Assembly (NCBI RefSeq): GCF_000379105.1
Contig: NZ_KB900609.1
Location: forward strand, 1,478,361-1,527,040
Reading direction: 5' to 3'
DNA from: Methylobacterium sp. WSM2598
Lineage (GTDB): Bacteria; Pseudomonadota; Alphaproteobacteria; Rhizobiales; Beijerinckiaceae
DNA length: 48,680 bases
Position numbers and translations under genes: made by a program. Shown here piece after piece: positions 42,414 to 48,680 of the stretch (position 1 is the first letter of the stretch; every line of letters begins with the position of its first letter). Below the pieces are notes generated by a model. It ran no database searches and was not told where the DNA came from. It saw only the letters and a program-made list of their open reading frames with translations.

Positions 42414-43289
42414 GTGAACACCCGCTTCCTCGCCACGCTCTGCGCCATCGCCGAGGCGGGGTCGCTGGCCGGCGCGGCGCGCGCCCTCGGCCTGGCGAGC
42501 GCCACGGTGGCCGAGCAGGTTCAGGCGCTGGAGCGGGAGCTCGGCGTCCGGCTGGTGGGGCGCCAGGGCCGGGCCGTCACCCTCACGGACGAGGGGCGCG
42601 CGGTGGTCGCCGCGGGGCGGGACATCCTGGCGCGGGTGGCGGACCTGGCCCAGGTCGCGCAGCTCGGCCGGCTGCGCGGCGGCCTGCGGGTCGGGGCCGT
42701 GTCGACCGCGCTGATCTCGATCCTGCCGCCGGCCCTGAAGCTCATGGCGGAGCGCAGCCCCGAGATCGCCCTCCACATCGCACCGGGCACCTCCTCGCAG
42801 CTCGCGCGCATGCTGGAGGCGGGCGAGATCGATTGCGCCCTCACCGTCCAGCCGCGCTTCGCGCTCGCGAAGGGCTGGGGATGGCTGCCGGTGCGGCGGG
42901 AGCCGCTGACGCTGGTCAGCCCGGTCGGCCTGCGCCGTGACACGACGGACGCGTATCTCTCGGCGGCGCCGCTGATCCGCATGGATCGCCGCTCGCCGAC
43001 CGGCGCCATCGTCACCGACTACCTGAACAGCCGCCGGATCGTGCCGAACGAGCTGTTCGAGCTGGACGCGCCGGACACCATCACCATCCTGGTCTCGCTC
43101 GGGCTCGGCATCGCGCTGCTCCCGGATTACGGCTTCCGGTCGAGCGACGATCGCCCGATCCGCAAGATCCCCATCGCGGATCGCGCCTTCGTCCGGTCGA
43201 TCGGCATCCTGCACCGCCGGGGCGCGCGGATCGCGCTGATCGACGCGCTGCACGCCGCCTTGTGCGAGTCCTGCGCGCGTCCGGGCTGA
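42414..43289 (+). CDS. LysR-family transcriptional regulator
   Basis: A 291-aa protein with an N-terminal winged helix-turn-helix (FLATLCAIAEAGSLAGAARA, ASATVAEQVQALERELGVRL) and a periplasmic-binding-protein-like effector domain (about 88-290). I chose GTG 42414 (VNTRFLATLC) because family members start a few residues before this helix; the ATG at 42357 would include the candidate operator. It is divergent from the DapA-family aldolase gene and most likely controls it in response to a pathway intermediate, with autoregulation through the shared intergenic region. Confidence 0.9.
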   Translation: MNTRFLATLCAIAEAGSLAGAARALGLASATVAEQVQALERELGVRLVGRQGRAVTLTDEGRAVVAAGRDILARVADLAQVAQLGRLRGGLRVGAVSTALISILPPALKLMAERSPEIALHIAPGTSSQLARMLEAGEIDCALTVQPRFALAKGWGWLPVRREPLTLVSPVGLRRDTTDAYLSAAPLIRMDRRSPTGAIVTDYLNSRRIVPNELFELDAPDTITILVSLGLGIALLPDYGFRSSDDRPIRKIPIADRAFVRSIGILHRRGARIALIDALHAALCESCARPG

Positions 43290-43448
43290 GCGGACGGAGC
43301 GCGCCCCGCGGGTCGCCGGCGCCGCCCTCATCCGCATTGCGAAGCGCTCCGTCGGGTTGCGTATCAGAGGGGCGCGGGGCGATCCCGTTCGGGTCTCGTT
43401 GCCGATCATTCTCGCCGCCGAACCGGCGACCGCGTCGGCGAATGAGGC

Positions 43449-44129
43449 TCAGGAGGCCGGCCCCTGGGCCTTCTGGTGGTAGTAGGCGTATTCCACCGTG
43501 AAGATGTGGGCGCGCACCTCGCGCGCCGCCGTCTCGCCGTCGCGGGCGCGCAGGGAGGCGGCGATGCGCTCGTGCTCGGCGAGGGACTTCGCCAGCCGGC
43601 CGGAGGACTGGAACTGCGCCCGCCGGAAGGGCGCCACGCGGCGGCGCACCGCCCGGGTCTGCTCCATCAGGAAGCCGTTGTGGCTCGCCCGATAGATCAG
43701 GTCGTGGAAGCGGTCGTTGGCCTCGCGGTACTCCTCGATCGCGTCGGCGGCGACCGCCGCCTCGCAGAGGCGGCGCGCCCGCTCCAGCTCCGCGCCTTCC
43801 TCGGCGGTCATGGCCTGGGCGGCGAGGCGGCAGCAGAGGGCTTCCAGCTCCGCCATCACGAAGAACATCTCGGCGAGCGCCGCCGGGGCGATCGTGCTCA
43901 CCAGGGCCCCGCGGCGCGGGCGGGAGGTGGCGAAGCCCTCCACTTCGAGCTGCCGCAGGGCCTCGCGCACCGGGGTGCGCGAGACGCCGAACAGGGCCGC
44001 CAGCTCCGCCTCGTCGAGCGGCGTGCCGGGCGCGCGCAGGCCCCGGACGATCTCGTCCGCGAGCCGGCGGCGGATCTCCTCAGCGCGGGTCGGGCCGAGG
44101 CTGCGCTCAGGGTCGGCGGTGCGGCTCAT
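43449..44129 (-). CDS. GntR-family regulator, FadR/FCD subfamily
   Basis: A 226-aa protein. The winged helix-turn-helix (about 15-80) has RRRLADEIVRGLRAPGTPLD and the recognition helix GVSRTPVREALRQLEVEGF. The helical FCD ligand domain (about 90-215) includes EMFFVMAELEALCCRLAA and the metal-site-like EYREANDRFHDLIYRAS. The start is ATG 44129; the frame is open further upstream, but that stretch contains tandem repeats and low-complexity sequence. It is divergent from a 3-hydroxyacyl-CoA dehydrogenase-like gene across 265 bp and probably regulates it, with an organic acid or CoA-linked acid as ligand. Confidence 0.9.
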   Translation of the reverse strand: MSRTADPERSLGPTRAEEIRRRLADEIVRGLRAPGTPLDEAELAALFGVSRTPVREALRQLEVEGFATSRPRRGALVSTIAPAALAEMFFVMAELEALCCRLAAQAMTAEEGAELERARRLCEAAVAADAIEEYREANDRFHDLIYRASHNGFLMEQTRAVRRRVAPFRRAQFQSSGRLAKSLAEHERIAASLRARDGETAAREVRAHIFTVEYAYYHQKAQGPAS

Positions 44130-44200
44130 CGCCAAGCCGTCGCATCGGTCCCCGGACCTGTCAACGCGCACGCAAGGATGCGCTCGCGCCCGCATTCCCG

Positions 44201-44268
44201 CTTGCGCCAGGCGGGTCCTTGCGCCAGGCGGCCCCTTGCGCCAGGCGGCCCCTTGCGCGAGGCGGGCG
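44201..44268. repeat. 17-bp tandem repeat, four units
   Basis: Units of 17 bp start at 44201, 44218, 44235 and 44252. The second and third are identical (cttgcgccaggcggccc); the first and last differ at two or three positions. The array lies in the divergent promoter region between the GntR regulator and the dehydrogenase gene. Confidence 0.85.
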
Positions 44269-44394
44269 GCTCGGGCCAGGTGGGCGGGCGAGGCAGGGCG
44301 GGCGAGGTGAACGGGCGGACCGCGCCACCGCCCCGACGCCGCGCCGGTGCCCGGGGGCCGGGAGCGCGGCGGGGACCTCGCCGGGGAGGAACGC

Positions 44395-45345
44395 ATGAGC
44401 GAGATCGCGGTGATCGGGGCCGGCCTGATGGGGCACGGCATCGCGCTGGTCCTGGCCCTCGGCGGGCACGGGGTGCGCCTGACCGACAGCCGGGCCGAGG
44501 CCCTGGAGCGGGTGCCGGGCCTGATGGGCTCGGCCCTCGCCACCTTGCGGGAGGCGCAGGCCGTCGCGGCGGAGTGGACGCCCGAGCGGCTGGAGGCGGC
44601 CGTGCGCCTGTCGCCGGACCTCGCCGGGACGGTGGCAGGGGCGGACCTCGTCATCGAGGCGATCACCGAGAACCCGGAGGCCAAGCGGGCGCTCTTCGCC
44701 GAACTCGACCGGCTCTGCGCCCCCGGCACGATCCTGGCCAGCAACACGAGCTACCTCGACGTCTTCCCGCTGATCCCGGAGGCCCGGCAGGCGCGGGCCC
44801 TCGTCGCGCATTGGTACACGCCGCCCTACATCGTCGACCTCGTCGACGTGGTGCCGGGGCCGCGGACCGATCCGGCCGTGGTCGAGACGATGCGCGAGCT
44901 CGTCCTCGGCCTCGGCCAGGTCCCGATCGTCCTCAAGCGCTTCGTGCCGGGCTACGTCGCCAACCGCATCCAGTCGGCGATCTCGGCGGAGGTCTACCAC
45001 CTCCTCGACGAGGGGCTCGCCTCGCCGCGGGACATCGACGACGCGATCATCCACGGGCTGGCCCTGCGCATCCCGGTCCTCGGCCACCTCGCCAAGGCCG
45101 ACTTCACCGGGATCGAGCTCCTGCGCCACGCGCTGGCCAATGCGAGCTACAGCCCGCCCCCGGCCCGCACCGCCTCGCCGGCCCTCGACGCGCTGGCGGC
45201 GGAGGGGCGCACGGGCGTGATGGCGGGGCACGGCTTCTTCGACTGGGGCGGGCGCGACCCGGCCGAGCTGTTTCGCGACCGCGACCGGCGGCTGCTCGCC
45301 CTGAAGCGGGCGATGCGCGAGATCGGGCGGATGGAGGGGCGCTGA
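44395..45345 (+). CDS. 3-hydroxyacyl-CoA dehydrogenase family protein
   Basis: A 316-aa NAD-dependent dehydrogenase. The Rossmann motif GAGLMG lies at 8-13 and DLVIEAITENPEAK follows. The catalytic Ser is in ASNTSYLDV and the catalytic His in AHWYTPPYIVDLVDVV, where classical enzymes have HFFNPP. Helical dimer domain motifs GYVANRIQSA and GLALRIPVLG close the fold. The YTPP variation suggests a substrate other than straight-chain acyl-CoA, for example a hydroxy acid. A GGGGAGGA site precedes ATG 44395. A GntR/FCD gene is divergent from it. Confidence 0.88.
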   Translation: MSEIAVIGAGLMGHGIALVLALGGHGVRLTDSRAEALERVPGLMGSALATLREAQAVAAEWTPERLEAAVRLSPDLAGTVAGADLVIEAITENPEAKRALFAELDRLCAPGTILASNTSYLDVFPLIPEARQARALVAHWYTPPYIVDLVDVVPGPRTDPAVVETMRELVLGLGQVPIVLKRFVPGYVANRIQSAISAEVYHLLDEGLASPRDIDDAIIHGLALRIPVLGHLAKADFTGIELLRHALANASYSPPPARTASPALDALAAEGRTGVMAGHGFFDWGGRDPAELFRDRDRRLLALKRAMREIGRMEGR

Positions 45346-45419
45346 CCCGGTCGATTCCCGGGCGGGCGGCGCTATAACGGGGCCGTTTCCCCTCCTCACC
45401 CGGCGGAAAGCGGCCCTCC

Positions 45420-46418
45420 ATGTTCGACTTCCCCGTCCTCATCGGCGATATCGGCGGCACCAACGCGCGCTTCGCGCTGGTGCCGCGGCCGGGAGCCGCG
45501 CCCCTGCCGCTCGATCACGTGCAGACCGGGGCCTTCCCGGACCCGAGCGCGGCGATCCGGCACGCCCTCGCCAAGGGCGGGGCGGCGCCGCGCTCGGCGA
45601 TCCTCGCCATCGCGGGGCGGGTCGACGGCCCGGCGGTGCCGCTCACCAACGCCGCCTGGGTGATCGAGGGCGAGCGGATCGGCCGCGATTTCGGCCTCGG
45701 CGCCTGCGTCCTCGTCAACGACTACGTGCCGGTCGCGGCCGGGGCCGCCGCGCTCGACCCGCTCGGCGGCGACGGGGCCGCGCTCTCCGCGGTCGGGCCG
45801 GCCCTGGCGCCGGGGCGCGGCAGCCGCCTCGTGCTCGGGCCCGGGACCGGCTTCGGCGCCGCCGCGCTCGTGCCCTTCGGCGAACAGCTGGCGATCGTGT
45901 CGACGGAGGCGGGCCACACCGATTTCGGCCCGAGCGACGCCGCCGAGGCGGCCCTCTGGCCGGCCCTGGAGCGGATCGAGGGGCGCATCACCGTCGAGGC
46001 GCTGCTCTCCGGCCCCGGCCTGTGCCGCCTCTACGCCGCCGTGAGCGGCGGGCGGGCGCTCGCCCCCGAGGCCGTGACCGCGCGCGGGCTGTCCGGCGAG
46101 GATCCGGCCGCCGCCGAGACCCTCGCGCTGTTCGCCAAGCTGCTCGGGCGGCTGTGCGGCGACCTCGCGCTCACCTTCCTGGCGACCGGGGGCGTCTATA
46201 TCGGCGGGGGCATCGCGCCGCGCCTCCTGCCGGTGCTGCGGCGGGGCGCTTTCCGGCAGGCCTTCGTGCACAAGCCGCCCTTCGTGGCGATGATGGAGCG
46301 GATTCCGACCTGCGTGATCACGATCGCGGATCCGGCCTTCACCGGGCTGGCGGCGCTCGCCTCCAGGCCGGAGCGCTTCGCCTATGACGGGCAGGTCTGG
46401 CGGGCGCCCGCTCAGTAG
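45420..46418 (+). CDS. glk: Glucokinase (ROK-independent bacterial Glk type)
   Basis: A 332-aa cytoplasmic kinase phosphorylating glucose to glucose-6-phosphate. The phosphate-binding motif LIGDIGGTNARFAL lies near the N-terminus, followed by AGRVDGPAVPLTNAAWVI, VNDYVPVAAG with the catalytic Asp in the LVNDY position, GPGTGFGAAAL, and the Glu-containing STEAGHTDFGP. GGVYIGGGIAPRLLP is the second ATP-site motif. Length and order fit proteobacterial Glk. Its last 7 bases overlap the convergent VOC-family gene. Confidence 0.93.
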   Translation: MFDFPVLIGDIGGTNARFALVPRPGAAPLPLDHVQTGAFPDPSAAIRHALAKGGAAPRSAILAIAGRVDGPAVPLTNAAWVIEGERIGRDFGLGACVLVNDYVPVAAGAAALDPLGGDGAALSAVGPALAPGRGSRLVLGPGTGFGAAALVPFGEQLAIVSTEAGHTDFGPSDAAEAALWPALERIEGRITVEALLSGPGLCRLYAAVSGGRALAPEAVTARGLSGEDPAAAETLALFAKLLGRLCGDLALTFLATGGVYIGGGIAPRLLPVLRRGAFRQAFVHKPPFVAMMERIPTCVITIADPAFTGLAALASRPERFAYDGQVWRAPAQ

Positions 46419-46825
46419 CCCTTCCAGAGGCCCGGCGTCGCCAACTCGACGAGGTGGCCGTCCGGGTCGCGGAAGTAGAGGCTGGTGCCGCCCCGCGGCC
46501 AGTGCGTCCGCCCCTCGACCGCGATGCCGGCCTCGGCGAGGTGGGCCTCCCAGGCGCCCAGGGCCTCGGCCGGGATCGCGAGGGCGAGGTGAAGCGGTCC
46601 CTGCCCGTCATGGGGCGGGATGGTGCCGCCGGGCGTCTCGATCGGGTGGAGGGAGCCCCCGCGGGGGAAGAGCAGCAGCACGCCCCGCCCGGCCACGTCG
46701 AAGGCCCGCATGCGGTGGTCGCTGTGGATGCAGGGCAGGCCCATCGGCCCGCCCCAGAAGGCGGCGGCCCGCTCCAGGTCGTCGACGTAGAGCACGGTCT
46801 CGAGGACGCCCGCGACCTCCGGCAT
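46412..46825 (-). CDS. VOC-family (glyoxalase/dioxygenase-like) protein
   Basis: A 137-aa protein with one vicinal-oxygen-chelate module pair: VLETVLYVDDLERAAAFW, GRGVLLLFPRGG, GQGPLHLALAIPAEAL and SLYFRDPDGHLVELATPGLW. A metal-binding His is likely in PLHLALAI and a Glu in HLVELATP. The start is ATG 46825 (MPEVAGV); the upstream open frame is Pro/Gly-rich. Similar short proteins act as glyoxalases, fosfomycin-type resistance proteins or dioxygenases, and the substrate cannot be told. It converges on glucokinase with a 7-bp overlap. Confidence 0.87.
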   Translation of the reverse strand: MPEVAGVLETVLYVDDLERAAAFWGGPMGLPCIHSDHRMRAFDVAGRGVLLLFPRGGSLHPIETPGGTIPPHDGQGPLHLALAIPAEALGAWEAHLAEAGIAVEGRTHWPRGGTSLYFRDPDGHLVELATPGLWKGY

Positions 46826-46895
46826 CGTCCTTCCCTCCAGGGAGGCCGGAGGGAGGCTCCCTCCGGCCGGGATGCGGGGGCCGGGCCCCCGCACG

Positions 46896-47387
46896 TCACG
46901 CCGCGGCCGGGTTCACGGCCTCCTCGGCGAGTTCCGAGAGCACCTCGTCGGTGTTCTCCTCCTCGACCAGGGTCTCCTTGAGCAGGCTCTCGGCCTCGGC
47001 GAGGCCGAGCTGGCGCGCCCAGGCGATCAGGGTGCCGTAGCGGGTGATCTCGTAATGCTCCACGGCCTGGGCGGCGGCGATCAGGCCGGCATCGAGGGCG
47101 CCGCTGCCGCCGAATTCCTGCATCACCTCCTCGCCCTCGGCGATGATGCCCTGGATGGCCTTGCAGGTCACGCCCTCGGGCTTCTCGCCGAGGCTGCGGA
47201 AGACCTGGTCGAGGCGCTTCACCTGCTCGCGCGTCTCCTGGAGATGGACCCCGAAGGCCCCGCGCAGGGCGTCGGTCTGGGCCGCCTCGGCCATCTTCGG
47301 GAGCGCCTTCAGGATGGCGTTCTCGGCGAAGTAGGTGTCCTTGAGCTGGTGCAGGAACAGCGTCCTGAGGTCTTTCCCGGCCATCAT
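46896..47387 (-). CDS. DUF892/YciE-YciF ferritin-like protein
   Basis: A 163-aa four-helix protein. LRTLFLHQLKDTYFAENAIL and KALPKMAEAAQTDALRGAFG open the fold, VHLQETREQVKRLDQVFRSL carries the conserved His/Glu of helix two, and AVEHYEITRYGTLIAWARQL gives the later Glu-x-x-Tyr iron-site motif. The family is stress-induced and binds a di-iron centre; the exact reaction is unknown. The start is the first of two ATGs (MMAGKDL) at 47387. It is separated by 70 bp from the VOC gene, which reads in the same direction. Confidence 0.9.
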   Translation of the reverse strand: MMAGKDLRTLFLHQLKDTYFAENAILKALPKMAEAAQTDALRGAFGVHLQETREQVKRLDQVFRSLGEKPEGVTCKAIQGIIAEGEEVMQEFGGSGALDAGLIAAAQAVEHYEITRYGTLIAWARQLGLAEAESLLKETLVEEENTDEVLSELAEEAVNPAAA

Positions 47388-47526
47388 GGTACTCCCGATC
47401 GGTATCACGCACCCCGAAAACCCAGGCCTGCCGCGATCGTTCCGGGCGCGGCGCCCGCCGCCGTCTTGACCGCGCCGCCGCGGCCGGGCGTCGTAGGGCG
47501 ATCCCCCGCCGGTCCCGAGTGCCGCC

Positions 47527-47961
47527 ATGCCGTCCTTGCCCGATCCCGAGACGATCCTGACCCTGCTGCGGCGGGCGACCGAGACGGTGCGCCACGCGAC
47601 GGCGCGCGCGGAGGCGGCCGAGGCGCGGGCGCGGCGCATCGCCGGGCAGGTGCGGCCCCTGGTGGAGCGGGTGGAGAGGGTTCTGCGCGAGGCGGCCGAC
47701 CGGGAGGCGGCGGCCCGGCGCGAGGCGGCGGAGGCGCGGGCGCGCTGCGGGGCCGCGGAGGCGCTGCTCGCCGCGGAGCGCGAGCGGGTGCGCCGGCTGG
47801 AGGCCCGCCTCGCGGAGTCGCAGGCGCGGATCGCCCGGGCGCGGCGGATCCTCGCGGAGGCGAGTTCGGGTCAGGAGGGGCCGGGCGTGTCGGCGCCGGG
47901 CGAGGCGGACGTCCGCGGCGTGCCGAACGGCTTTGCCGGCGATCCCGCCTCGCTGCACTGA
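47527..47961 (+). CDS. Ala/Arg/Glu-rich coiled-coil protein
   Basis: A 144-aa protein that is almost entirely one heptad-like helix from about 10 to 115 (ATARAEAAEARARRIAGQVR, EAADREAAARREAAEARARC), followed by a short Gly/Ser-rich tail. There is no membrane helix. It is divergent from the DUF892 gene by 139 bp. Such proteins are often structural or scaffold partners, but no specific function is indicated. A strong hairpin terminator follows its stop. Confidence 0.6.
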   Translation: MPSLPDPETILTLLRRATETVRHATARAEAAEARARRIAGQVRPLVERVERVLREAADREAAARREAAEARARCGAAEALLAAERERVRRLEARLAESQARIARARRILAEASSGQEGPGVSAPGEADVRGVPNGFAGDPASLH

Positions 47962-47994
47962 CCGCGCGCACGGCCCGGGGCGACCGACAAGGAA

Positions 47995-48020
47995 GAAGCC
48001 CGGCCTGTGGGCCGGGCTTC
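47995..48020. terminator. Perfect 11-bp hairpin terminator
   Basis: Arms gaagcccggcc (47995-48005) and ggccgggcttc (48010-48020) flank a TGTG loop. It lies between convergent genes (the coiled-coil protein and the porin) and can serve both directions. Confidence 0.8.
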
Positions 48021-48030
48021 GGGTTCGATC

Positions 48031-48105
48031 GGGGCAGGTTCGGCCGGGGCAAGTCCGGCTGGGGCAAGTCCGGCTGGGGCAAGTCCGGCCGGGGCAAGTC
48101 CGGCC
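48031..48105. repeat. 15-bp tandem repeat, five units
   Basis: Five consecutive 15-bp units begin at 48031, 48046, 48061, 48076 and 48091. Four have the form ggggcaagtccggc plus t or c, and the first differs by two bases. The array is non-coding, between the terminator and the porin stop. Confidence 0.9.
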
Positions 48106-48122
48106 GGTGACCGAGCCGAGGC

Positions 48123-48680
48123 TCAGTAGGTGCCGAACTTGTAGTTCAGGCCGGCGCGCACCACCGCGAACTCGGTGTCGCGACGCACCAGGCCGCTGCC
48201 CGGGACCAGCACCACGCCGGGGCTGGTCACGGTGATCAGGGTGCCGGCGTTGTTGACCGCGAAGGCGCCGTTGAGGCCGTTGCCGCGGTCGAGGTTCACG
48301 TAGAGACCTTCGACCTTCAGGGTCACCGCGTTCGACTTGAAGAAGTTCAGGAACGAGTCGGTGGGCAGGGCGTACTCGACGCCGCCGCCGACCGTCCAGC
48401 CGGTCTGGAAGTCGTCGCGGTTGGGCAGGCCGAAGCTGGTGCCGCCGCCGCCGCCGTAGGCGAAGCCGCCGGTGGCGTAGACGAGGGTGCGGTCGAAGGC
48501 GTAGCCGAGCCGGCCGCGCACCGTGCCGAAGTAGTCCAGACCCGATAGGCCGTTCGGGTTGAAGACCTGCTGGGCGGCCAGCCCGGTCACCGCCGGGTTG
48601 TTGGTGACGAGGCTGAAGCGGTTCCGCTCACGGCCGAAATCGGCGTACTGGGCGTCCGCCTCGATGCCGATCACGACGCC
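48123..48680 (-). CDS. Outer-membrane beta-barrel protein (Omp25/Omp31-like), C-terminal part
   Basis: The frame runs from the right edge to a stop at 48123-48125, so the N-terminus is outside the window. Visible are GIEADAQYADFG, the family hallmark LSGLDYFGTVRGRLGYAFDR, VYATGGFAYGGG, WTVGGGVEYAL and the C-terminal AVVRAGLNYKFGTY ending in an aromatic residue as outer-membrane barrels do. These small eight-stranded barrels are abundant surface proteins of Rhizobiales with structural or antigenic roles. Confidence 0.9.
   Translation of the reverse strand, partial: GVVIGIEADAQYADFGRERNRFSLVTNNPAVTGLAAQQVFNPNGLSGLDYFGTVRGRLGYAFDRTLVYATGGFAYGGGGGTSFGLPNRDDFQTGWTVGGGVEYALPTDSFLNFFKSNAVTLKVEGLYVNLDRGNGLNGAFAVNNAGTLITVTSPGVVLVPGSGLVRRDTEFAVVRAGLNYKFGTY

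Noticed and set aside
42222..43409. Long minus-strand frame across the LysR gene
   Set aside because: It is antisense to a regulator with clear helix-turn-helix and effector domains, and has low-complexity composition.
44201..44268. Possible CRISPR array
   Set aside because: The units are directly adjacent, with no spacers, and only 17 bp long; no cas genes are nearby. The same applies to the arrays at 37715 and 48031.

Overview
The window looks like an alphaproteobacterial chromosome or large replicon, most likely Methylobacterium/Methylorubrum or a close Rhizobiales relative. This is inferred from the high GC content with GC-rich third codon positions, the kinds of proteins present (Omp25/31-type porin, DUF892 ferritin-like protein, GMC oxidoreductase, Rhizobiales-type small hypothetical proteins) and an intergenic hairpin repeat. 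No rRNA, tRNA or CRISPR array was seen.

Left part (1-12,400): the N-terminal 992 codons of a huge secreted adhesin on the minus strand (DUF4347, a short RTX block, then Ig-like tandem repeats) run off the left edge. A long gene-poor tract follows, with decayed genes: a broken Rhizobiales hypothetical pair at 5119-5853, an amber-interrupted small protein at 7118-7456, and an IS3 transposase relic at about 12,020-12,110. Intact genes in this tract are a Tat-exported beta-carbonic anhydrase, an orphan hybrid histidine kinase and a 70-aa protein.

Adhesion and surface region (12,400-37,700): a minus-strand type I secretion operon runs from ABC ATPase to HlyD adaptor to a 2159-aa protein made of about nine T1SS-143/DUF5801-like repeats. 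Next come a LuxR-type regulator, a short protein and a soluble MCP-like sensor. A plus-strand operon (26,078-29,657) encodes an NfrB-like membrane glycosyltransferase, a UDP-GlcNAc 2-epimerase (WecB/NfrC type) and a HlyD-like membrane adaptor. This resembles the E. coli N4-receptor polysaccharide pathway, but the glycosyltransferase stops before the C-terminal c-di-GMP-binding half, and an adaptor has been added. A second glycan cluster (31,685-37,676) has an ABC exporter, a glycosyltransferase-methyltransferase fusion, a polysaccharide deacetylase and another glycosyltransferase.

Right part (38,000-48,680): dense metabolic genes with normal codon use. They are a GMC oxidoreductase, a secreted phospholipase A2-like protein, a flavodoxin-fold reductase, a DapA-family aldolase with a divergent LysR regulator, a GntR/FCD regulator with a divergent 3-hydroxyacyl-CoA dehydrogenase, glucokinase, a VOC protein, a DUF892 ferritin-like protein, a coiled-coil protein and the C-terminus of an outer-membrane beta-barrel protein.

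Two copies of a 106-bp double-hairpin element (11,913 and 30,881), a GGGATCCG palindrome (37,680 and 41,350) and several short tandem repeats sit between genes. All calls come from reading the sequence. No database search was run.
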